Shown one piece after another: positions 57,312 to 64,000 of a stretch of 64,000 nucleotides of DNA. The notes under the pieces were generated by a model. That model ran no database searches. It worked only from the letters and a program-made list of their open reading frames with translations, and was not told the origin of the DNA. The position numbers and the translations under genes are program-made. Each line of letters begins with the position of its first letter. Position 1 is the stretch's first letter. Origin of the DNA: Desulforamulus hydrothermalis Lam5 = DSM 18033 (GTDB taxonomy: Bacteria > Bacillota > Desulfotomaculia > Desulfotomaculales > Desulfotomaculaceae); NCBI RefSeq assembly GCF_000315365.1, contig NZ_CAOS01000011.1:180189-244188 (forward strand), given 5' to 3'.

Positions 57312-58385
57312 ATGAATCAATTCGCCTTTATTATTCATCCGCTTGATGTTAGCGACGTGGCAAGAAAATTCGGCTTTACTCGCTATATGCCGGATGCTTT
57401 GCTGGAACAAGCCCTCAAGCTGCTTCCTCCCGTAAAAATTTCTTCGATTACGGGAATCCGCTCTGCGGTGGCAGAAACTGAAGGCTTTTTTGTATCCTGC
57501 CTGCTGACTGCCCGGCAAATGATGTCTCTGCCGCAACCTTTTGTTCTTAATAAGATTATTCAGGCCGGCCGGTTGGCGGAAAAGCTGGGTGCCAAAGTAA
57601 TAGGGCTGGGTGCGTTTAGCAAAGTGGTAGGAGATGCGGGAATTACAGTGGCTAAACAATTAAAAATTCCCGTTACCACCGGCAACAGTTATACCATTGC
57701 CATGGCTTTGGAAGGTGCTAAAAAAGCAGCTCAACTGATGGGCCATGATTTAAAACGGGCCCGCGTAACGGTGGTTGGTGCTACCGGTTCTATTGGCAGC
57801 GTTTGTGCTTTGGCTTTAGCCAGGGATGTTAAGCATCTTACTCTGGTGGGCAGAAACGAGGCTAAACTTTACCGGCTGGCAGACCGGATAATGTATGAAA
57901 CGGGCCTGGCTGCTGAGGTAACCGCTCATTCAAAAGCTGCCTTGCGGCAAGCCGACCTGGTGTTGACGGTTACCGGTTCGCTTGATGCCGTTATAGAGCC
58001 GGAAGATCTCAAGCCAGGGGCGGTAGTTTGCGACGTGGCGCGGCCCAGGGACGTTTCCCGGCGGGTAGCGGAAGAACGTGACGATGTGCTGGTTATTGAG
58101 GGGGGTATCGTTGAAGTGCCGGGCGATGTTAATTTTAACTTTAATTTTGGCTTTCCTCCCAAAACAGCCTATGCCTGCATGGCGGAAACCATGATCCTGG
58201 CTTTAGAGGGGCGGCTGGAGAGTTATACGCTGGGGCGAGAGTTAACATTACAACAAGTGGAGGAGATATATCATTTAGGAAAAAAACATGGCTTCAAGCT
58301 GGCCGGTTTTCGCAGTTTTGAAAAACCCATATCAGAACAAGAGATTAATTTAATAAAGCAGCGGGCAATAATAAAGGTATCATAA
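57312..58385 (+). CDS. Acyl-ACP-reductase-like/COG5322-type dehydrogenase
   Basis: The 357-residue protein resembles the predicted amino-acid-dehydrogenase family COG5322. That family includes the cyanobacterial long-chain acyl-ACP reductase that makes fatty aldehydes. An N-terminal domain (about 1-150) ends in VTTGNSYTIAMALEG. A Rossmann domain follows with VTVVGATGSIGSVCALALA and LVGRNEAKL, then VVCDVARPRDVSRR and IVEVPGDVNFNFNFGFP. The layout matches acyl-ACP reductases (TGNTxTA, CGATGDIGS, ACFAEA; here YACMAETMILALEG). Its substrate is unknown and no aldehyde decarbonylase is near. GGGGGAAG precedes the ATG. It looks monocistronic. Confidence 0.75.
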   Translation: MNQFAFIIHPLDVSDVARKFGFTRYMPDALLEQALKLLPPVKISSITGIRSAVAETEGFFVSCLLTARQMMSLPQPFVLNKIIQAGRLAEKLGAKVIGLGAFSKVVGDAGITVAKQLKIPVTTGNSYTIAMALEGAKKAAQLMGHDLKRARVTVVGATGSIGSVCALALARDVKHLTLVGRNEAKLYRLADRIMYETGLAAEVTAHSKAALRQADLVLTVTGSLDAVIEPEDLKPGAVVCDVARPRDVSRRVAEERDDVLVIEGGIVEVPGDVNFNFNFGFPPKTAYACMAETMILALEGRLESYTLGRELTLQQVEEIYHLGKKHGFKLAGFRSFEKPISEQEINLIKQRAIIKVS

Positions 58386-58414
58386 GAATTATGACAGTTG
58401 TTCTCAAAGCATTC

Positions 58415-58444
58415 TTGACAAATAATTCGTGGTGTTTTTATAAT
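58415..58444 (+). promoter_or_regulatory. Sigma-A type promoter for greA
   Basis: TTGACA at 58415-58420 and TATAAT at 58439-58444 with an 18-base spacer. Both hexamers are perfect. The transcript would carry a leader of about 130 bases before greA. Confidence 0.8.
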
Positions 58445-58470
58445 GTACAGGAACAATCACCCAAGTAGGG

Positions 58471-58506
58471 AAGCACTGCAATTGGTAGCAGCCTTTTGCA
58501 GTGCTT
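58471..58506 (+). other. Leader hairpin before greA
   Basis: AAGCACTGCA and TGCAGTGCTT form a perfect 10-base stem with a 16-base loop, about 20 bases after the expected transcript start. No good T-run follows. It could be an attenuator or a transcription pause site; control of greA by pausing is known in other bacteria, but here it is only suggested. Confidence 0.5.
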
Positions 58507-58581
58507 TAACTGTAGTTAGGCTTTTTGCTAATTTCCAGAAGAAAGAGAAAATATTAGATTTGGAGATAAGGAGAATAGTTT

Positions 58582-59058
58582 ATGAAAGAAAAAGATGTAA
58601 TGCTTACGGTCAGTGGATTGAAACAGTTGGAGGAAGAACTGGAACAATTAAAAACGGTAAAAAGGCGCCAGGTTGCGGAGAGAATCAAACAGGCCATCGA
58701 ATTCGGTGATATCAGCGAAAACTCGGAATATGAAGATGCCAAAAACGAACAGGCCTTTATTGAGGGCAGAATTCTGACTCTGGAAAAGATGCTTCGCAAT
58801 GCTAAAATTATTGATGACGAAAATTTAGGTAATGAAATTGTTTCTTTGGGTTCCAAAGTTTTGTTAAAGGATCTTGAATTTGGGGATGTCTTAGAATACA
58901 CCATTGTGGGATCGGTGGAGGCCGACCCGGATGCTAACAAGATATCCAACGAATCGCCGGTGGGCAAAGCTATTCTTGGCCAGCCCAAGGGCAGTGTTGT
59001 GGAAGTAACTGTTCCGGCAGGCATCTTAAAATATGAGATCTTAGACATTTTGAAATAG
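58582..59058 (+). CDS. greA: Transcription elongation factor GreA
   Basis: GreA rescues backtracked RNA polymerase by stimulating transcript cleavage. The 158-residue protein has the N-terminal coiled coil with the acidic tip ([21 protein letters not shown], quoted to family signature [12 protein letters not shown]) and the C-terminal FKBP-like domain ([21 protein letters not shown] in part). The ATG at 58582 follows GGAGA. lysS starts 19 bases after the stop; the greA-lysS pair is common in Firmicutes. Confidence 0.97.
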   Translation: MKEKDVMLTVSGLKQLEEELEQLKTVKRRQVAERIKQAIEFGDISENSEYEDAKNEQAFIEGRILTLEKMLRNAKIIDDENLGNEIVSLGSKVLLKDLEFGDVLEYTIVGSVEADPDANKISNESPVGKAILGQPKGSVVEVTVPAGILKYEILDILK

Positions 59059-59077
59059 CACTTGGGGGTTAACGCAT

Positions 59078-60607
59078 ATGTCTGAAACAAACCAAAAAAA
59101 CATTAAGCCGGCGCCGCCGGAGGCGGCAGCCGGCCAGCCCATGGCAGAGGACCTTAACGAATTAATGAGGGTTCGCCGAGAAAAGCTGCAGGAGCTTATC
59201 AACCAGGGTATCGATCCTTACGGAGAAAAGTTCCGGCGTACTCATAACGCTTTGGATATTATTAACAATTTTTCAGCCATGGACGGACAAGCTGTGGTGA
59301 TTGCCGGGCGTATTATGGCTAAACGGATTATGGGCAAAGCCAGTTTTGCCAACCTGCAGGATGCTACCGGCAACATTCAAATTTACAGCCGACTGGATGA
59401 CCTGGGGGCTGAGGATTACGCCCGGTTTGAAAAACTGGATATTGGCGACATTATTGGCTGTGCCGGCAAAGTATTTAAAACCCGCAAAGGCGAAATTACG
59501 GTACATATCGACAGTTACAAGATATTGTCCAAGTCCCTGCGGCCGCTGCCGGAAAAGTGGCACGGCTTAAGGGATGTTGACCTGCGGTACCGCCAGCGTT
59601 ATGTCGATTTGATTGTCAACCCGGAAGTAAAACAAACCTTTGTCATTCGCAGCAAGGTGGTGCGGGCAATTCGCAATTATCTGGATCAACGGGGCTTCCT
59701 GGAAGTGGAAACACCGATGATGCATCCCATAGCCGGCGGCGCCAGTGCACGACCTTTTATTACCCACCACAATGCGCTGGATATGAAGCTGTATATGAGA
59801 ATAGCGCCCGAGCTTTACTTAAAGCGCCTGCTGGTGGGCGGCTTTGATAAAGTATACGAAATTAACAGGAACTTCCGGAATGAGGGGATTTCAACCAAGC
59901 ACAATCCGGAATTTACCATGATTGAGCTATACCAGGCTTATGCCGATTATCAAGACATGATGGATCTTACGGAAGACCTTATATCTAATGTGGCGGCAGA
60001 AGTATTGGGCACAACCACCGTATTGTATGAAGGGGTAGAAATTAACCTGGCCAAACCCTGGCGTCGTGTACCCATGCTGGAAATTGTTAAAGAGCATTCC
60101 GGGTTAGACTTCAACCAGCTTAAGGGAGCTGAGGCAGCCCGGGCAGCTGCCCGGTCCTTGGGGCTGGAGATAGAACCCGGTGCTTCATGGGGCGACGTTC
60201 TGAACACAGTTTTTGAAGAAAAGGTTGAGGACAAGCTGGTTCAACCAACCTTTGTCATTGATTACCCGGTTGATATTTCGCCCCTGGCCAAACGTCAAAA
60301 GGAAAATCCTGAACTAACCTATCGTTTTGAACTTTTCATCTATGGCCGGGAAATGGCCAACGCCTTTTCAGAACTGAATGATCCCATCGACCAAAAGGGG
60401 CGGTTTTTAGCACAGGTTGAAAAACGCAAGGCAGGCGATGAGGAAGCCCAGATGTATGATGAGGATTACATCCAGGCCCTGGAATACGGCATGCCGCCGG
60501 CCGGCGGACTGGGAATCGGCATTGACCGTTTGGTAATGCTGCTTACTAACTCTCCTTCTATTAGAGATGTCATTTTGTTCCCCCTAATGAGACCGCGGGA
60601 TTTTTAA
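59078..60607 (+). CDS. lysS: Lysyl-tRNA synthetase, class II
   Basis: LysS charges tRNA(Lys). The 509-residue protein has an OB-fold anticodon-binding domain ([20 protein letters not shown] in part). The class II motifs follow: motif 2 around [21 protein letters not shown] and motif 3 [14 protein letters not shown] near the C-terminus. A 30-residue Ala/Pro/Glu-rich N-terminal stretch precedes [12 protein letters not shown]; it is probably disordered. It is the last protein gene before the rRNA operon. Confidence 0.97.
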   Translation: MSETNQKNIKPAPPEAAAGQPMAEDLNELMRVRREKLQELINQGIDPYGEKFRRTHNALDIINNFSAMDGQAVVIAGRIMAKRIMGKASFANLQDATGNIQIYSRLDDLGAEDYARFEKLDIGDIIGCAGKVFKTRKGEITVHIDSYKILSKSLRPLPEKWHGLRDVDLRYRQRYVDLIVNPEVKQTFVIRSKVVRAIRNYLDQRGFLEVETPMMHPIAGGASARPFITHHNALDMKLYMRIAPELYLKRLLVGGFDKVYEINRNFRNEGISTKHNPEFTMIELYQAYADYQDMMDLTEDLISNVAAEVLGTTTVLYEGVEINLAKPWRRVPMLEIVKEHSGLDFNQLKGAEAARAAARSLGLEIEPGASWGDVLNTVFEEKVEDKLVQPTFVIDYPVDISPLAKRQKENPELTYRFELFIYGREMANAFSELNDPIDQKGRFLAQVEKRKAGDEEAQMYDEDYIQALEYGMPPAGGLGIGIDRLVMLLTNSPSIRDVILFPLMRPRDF

Positions 60608-60627
60608 AAAATAACATAATATACCTT

Positions 60628-60656
60628 TTGACTCAAGCCGCCGGGAATGGTAAAAT
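60628..60656 (+). promoter_or_regulatory. rRNA operon promoter P1 (candidate)
   Basis: TTGACT at 60628-60633 and TAAAAT at 60651-60656 with a 17-base spacer. It overlaps a hairpin (GCCGCCGGG/CCCGGCGGC, 60637-60676) that may be the lysS terminator. Confidence 0.5.
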
Positions 60657-60747
60657 ACTTTTTGTCGCCCGGCGGCAAACCCGGCCGGGCACAAAAAGCA
60701 CTACCGGATGACAGATAATAAGATTAAAAAACATTTACAAATAATCC

Positions 60748-60776
60748 TTGACACAGATTTTGCGATATGGTAACAT
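60748..60776 (+). promoter_or_regulatory. rRNA operon promoter P2
   Basis: TTGACA at 60748-60753 and TAACAT at 60771-60776 with a 17-base spacer, preceded by an A/T-rich stretch like an UP element. It is about 200 bases before the 16S start. Confidence 0.75.
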
Positions 60777-60814
60777 TTCAAATCGAGGGCACTTTGCAAG
60801 CCCGAACGGTCTTT

Positions 60815-60840
60815 GAAAACTAAACAGTAGATGATGGATG
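60815..60840 (+). other. 5' strand of the pre-16S processing stem
   Basis: AAAACTAAACAGTAGATGATGGATG is complementary, apart from one small bulge, to 62600-62626 on the far side of 16S (key parts CATCCATCAT and CTGTTTAGTTTT). The long-range stem would enclose 16S and serve as the RNase III processing site. GAAAACTAAACAG also recurs at 62680, in front of 23S. Confidence 0.75.
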
Positions 60841-60987
60841 CACAACAGGTCAAGTCAAAAGTCATCGAGAAGATGAGACTGTGACAGACCACAACCTCGT
60901 CAAGCGTAAATGCTTACGGGAAATACGGACAACGACAAGAGCCAAAACTCTTGTAAAATATTCAAGATATTTTATGGAGAGTTTGAT

Positions 60988-61018
60988 CCCCCCCCCCCTG
61001 ACTAGTCGACGCGTGGCC
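60988..61018 (+). other. Foreign-looking block in the 16S 5' region (poly-C plus polylinker)
   Basis: The run of eleven C is followed by TGACTAGTCGACGCGTGGCC, which contains overlapping ACTAGT, GTCGAC and ACGCGT sites. Normal 16S has CTGGCTCAGGACGAACGCTG followed by GCGGCGTGCC at exactly these positions, and the replaced length is the same. The reverse complement begins GGCCACGCGTCGACTAGT, which I recall as the core of a RACE adaptor primer. Confidence 0.8.
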
Positions 61019-61039
61019 AAACACATGCAAGTCGAACGG

Positions 61040-61121
61040 TTTTCGAGGTTCGACATTCGAGGTTCGAAGGTCGAGTAAAAGCAAATCGAACTTCGAATTT
61101 CGAACGTCGAACTTCGAGAAT
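61040..61121 (+). repeat. Helix-6 insertion in 16S made of TTCGAA-type repeats
   Basis: A left arm at about 61042-61075 and a right arm at about 61085-61118 are built from repeated TTCGARR units. They pair over about 31 bases with G-U wobbles around a small A-rich loop. The arms are closely similar to those of the 23S insertion at 63335-63460. Confidence 0.85.
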
Positions 61122-61333
61122 AGTGGCGCACGGGTGAGTAACGCGTGGATAACCTGCCTGGTAGACCGGGATAACAGCTGGAAACGGCTGCTAATACCGG
61201 ATACGCTCTGGCTGTCGCATGACAGTGAGAGGAAAGAAATATCGCTATCAGATGGGTCCGCGTCCCATTAGCTGGTTGGTGGTGTAAGAGACCACCAAGG
61301 CGACGATGGGTAGCCGGCCTGAGAGGGCGACCG

Positions 61334-61389
<56 letters not shown>

Positions 61390-61503
61390 CTTCCGCAATG
61401 GGCGAAAGCCTGACGGAGCAACGCCGCGTGAGGGAAGAAGGCCTTCGGGTTGTAAACCTCTGTCTTCAAGGAAGAATAGATGACGGTACTTGGAGAGGAA
61501 GCC

Positions 61504-61534
<31 letters not shown>

Positions 61535-61763
61535 AACGTAGGGGGCGAGCGTTGTCCGGAATTACTGGGCGTAAAGGGCGCGTAGGTGGTTCATTAAGTC
61601 AGAGGTGAAAGTTCGGGGCTCAACCCCGTGATTGCCTCTGATACTGGTGGACTTGAGTGCAGGAGAGGGGAGCGGAATTCCCAGTGTAGCGGTGAAATGC
61701 GTAGATATTGGGAGGAACACCAGTGGCGAAGGCGGCTCTCTGGACTGTAACTGACACTGAGGC

Positions 61764-61830
<67 letters not shown>

Positions 61831-61906
61831 GTGTTGGTGGTATCGACCCCACCAGTGCCGCAGTTAACACAATAAGCACTCCGCCTGGGGAGTACGGTGG
61901 CAACAC

Positions 61907-61949
<43 letters not shown>

Positions 61950-61950
61950 T

Positions 61951-61987
<37 letters not shown>

Positions 61988-62057
61988 AGGGCTTGACATC
62001 CTCTGACAGCTGTAGAGATACAGTGCATATACCCCCCGCGAACATAGAGACAGGTGG

Positions 62058-62122
<65 letters not shown>

Positions 62123-62368
62123 AACATTAGTTGCCAGCGAGTGAAGTCGGGAACTCTAATGTGACTGCCGTTGACAAAACGGAGGAAGGTGGGGATGACG
62201 TCAAATCATCATGCCCCTTATGTCCTGGGCTACACACGTACTACAATGGCCGGTACAGACGGAAGCGAAGCCGTGAGGCGGAGCGAAACCGAGAAAGCCG
62301 GTCTCAGTTCGGATTGTAGTCTGCAACTCGACTACATGAAGTCGGAATCGCTAGTAATCGCAGGTCAG

Positions 62369-62420
<52 letters not shown>

Positions 62421-62492
62421 CGAAAGCTGACAACACCCGAAGCCGGTGAGCTAACCGCAAGGAGGCAGCCGTCGAAGGTGGGGTTGGTGATT

Positions 62493-62756
<264 letters not shown>

Positions 62757-63334
62757 GGTCAAGAAAGAAAGGGCATACGGCGGATGCCTTGGCGCTAAGA
62801 GCCGACGAAGGGCGTGGAAAGCTGCGAAAAGCCACGGGGAGCCGCAAGCAGGCAGAGATCCGTGGATACCCGAATGGGGCAACCCGGCGGAGGGAACCTC
62901 CGTCACCCTGTGCTGAACCCATAGGCACAGAGGAGGGCACCCGGGGAACTGAAACATCTAAGTACCCGGAGGAAGAGAAAGAAACATCGACCCCCCCAGT
63001 AGCGGCGAGCGAAAAGGGGCGAGCCTAAACCAAACCTCTACGGAGGTATGGGGTTGCGGGACCTTCAAGAAGTAATTGAAGACCTAGCTGAAGCTGTCTG
63101 GAAAGGCACTGCACAGAAGGTAACACACCTGTAAGCGAAAGGTTGAAGATTATAGAAGGAATCCCAAGTACCACAGGACACGTGAAACCCTGTGGGAATC
63201 CGGGGGGACCACCCCCCAAGGCTAAATACTCTTAGCGACCGATAGTGAACCAGTACCGTGAGGGAAAGGTGAAAAGCACCCCGGGAGGGGAGTGAAAGAG
63301 AACCTGAAACCGTATGCCTACAAGCTGTCGGAGC

Positions 63335-63460
63335 GCTATTCGAGGTTCGATATTCGAGATTCGACGTTCGAATGCATGTCAGATCTTACGGGACTAAATA
63401 AAAAAGACCCCAAAGGAATGCTTGTATCGAACCACGAACTTCGAACATCGAACTTCGAAG
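63335..63460 (+). repeat. Insertion in 23S (helix 25 region) of the same repeat type as in 16S
   Basis: Arms at about 63336-63372 and 63427-63460, made of TTCGA-type units, pair over about 33 bases around a loop of about 55 bases. The insertion lies between GAACCTGAAACCGTATGCCTACAAG (upstream, in part) and GCGTGACGGCGTACTTTTTG (downstream), which corresponds to the variable helix 25. Confidence 0.85.
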
Positions 63461-63728
63461 CGTGACGGCGTACTTTTTGTAGAACGGACCGGCGAGTTAC
63501 ATCTAACGTGCAGGTTAAGGCAGGAAAGCCGGAGCCAAAGCGAAAGCGAGTCTTAAGAGGGCGAGATGTACGTTGGAGTAGACCCGAAACCTGGTGATCT
63601 ACCCATGTCCAGAGTGAAGCTTTAGTAAAATAAAGTGGAGGCTCGAACCGACCTTCGTTGAAAAGGAGGCGGATGAGGTGTGGGTAGGGGTGAAATGCCA
63701 ATCGAACCAGGAGATAGCTGGTTCTCCC

Positions 63729-63759
<31 letters not shown>

Positions 63760-63954
63760 GGCAAGCGGAGGTAGAGCACTGAATGGGCTAGGGGCCTTCA
63801 CGGGTTACCGAACCCAATCAAACTCCGAATGCCGCGATGCCAAATCCGGGAGTCAGACTGCGAGTGCTAAAATCCGTAGTCGAGAGGGAAACAGCCCAAA
63901 ACCAACAGCTAAAGGTCCCCAGACAGGCTAAGTGGAAAAGGATGTGGGGTTGCA

Positions 63955-64000
63955 AAAACAACCAGGGATGGTGGGTTTTCCCCCCCTTTTCCCCAAAACT
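63955..64000 (+). other. Corrupted sequence at the window end
   Basis: After GGATGTGGGGTTGCA the expected 23S continuation is CAGACAACCAGGATGTTGGC. The window instead reads AAAACAACCAGGGATGGTGG followed by GGTTTTCCCCCCCTTTTCCCC. The drift and homopolymer runs look like a low-quality contig end. Confidence 0.75.

Noticed and set aside
58443..58709. An 88-codon frame overlapping the greA leader and start
   Set aside because: It runs through the leader hairpin and the greA ribosome-binding site in another frame and has no recognisable features.

Overview
The window looks like a chromosome segment from a spore-forming, anaerobic, sulfate-reducer-type Bacillota of the Desulfotomaculum/Desulforamulus group (Peptococcaceae). 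This is inferred from content. SpoIIE implies endospores, and GlpP-type antitermination is a Firmicutes trait. Formate-tetrahydrofolate ligase points to one-carbon metabolism. An HdrA-Flx electron-bifurcation cluster carries a selenocysteine subunit. The 16S gene has a greatly extended helix 6, as I recall for Desulfotomaculum. No gene for sulfate reduction itself lies in the window.

Layout. 0-6.3 kb: 3' part of spoIIE, then tilS, ftsH and ndk. 6.3-8.6 kb: a hotdog thioesterase and fhs. 8.6-18.2 kb: a decayed metE scrap, glpP, a soluble chemoreceptor with a PhnD-like ligand domain, glpF, glpK and glpABC. Three leaders here share an RNA-level motif that is a good candidate for the GlpP target. 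18.2-27.2 kb: pyk, a DeoR-family regulator, gap, pgk, tpiA, gpmI and eno, with three copies of a palindromic operator before pyk. 27.9-34.4 kb: hdrA (interrupted by about six single-base indels), then flxD, flxC, flxB and flxA. flxD is read through an in-frame UGA with a matching SECIS hairpin. 34.5-38.8 kb: rtcB (minus strand), larB, a larC lacking its C-terminal half, larE and a PaaI-type thioesterase. 38.9-43.2 kb: a P-type-ATPase-like pseudoenzyme (minus), folP-folB-folK and a small unknown gene (minus). 43.3-48 kb: cca (minus), then a DUF2520-like gene with panB, panC and panD. 48-51.6 kb: nadA, nadB, nadC. 51.7-57 kb: a Cys-rich unknown, birA, bioY (both with BirA boxes), a small siroheme sulfite/nitrite reductase (minus), coaX and dusB. 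57-60.6 kb: an acyl-ACP-reductase-like dehydrogenase, greA and lysS. 60.6-64 kb: tandem rRNA promoters, 16S, a short spacer and the first part of 23S.

How the genes fit together. Glycerol enters through GlpF, is phosphorylated by GlpK and oxidised by GlpABC, then feeds the complete lower glycolysis encoded next to it. The resulting NADH could be re-oxidised by the Flx-Hdr complex. The second half of the window is largely cofactor synthesis (folate, pantothenate/CoA, NAD, biotin) and translation.

Most unusual observation. Six copies of a long quasi-palindromic intergenic element sit behind genes. In at least three copies, and probably five, the element is bracketed by two direct copies of a short hairpin. 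That hairpin differs from locus to locus, as if the element inserts at terminator-like hairpins and duplicates them. No open frame in it looks like a gene.

Data-quality warnings visible in the sequence. The hdrA indels, a possible homopolymer error before panB, a poly-C plus polylinker-like block inside the 5' end of 16S, and a corrupted 23S tail at the window end all suggest local sequencing or assembly faults.
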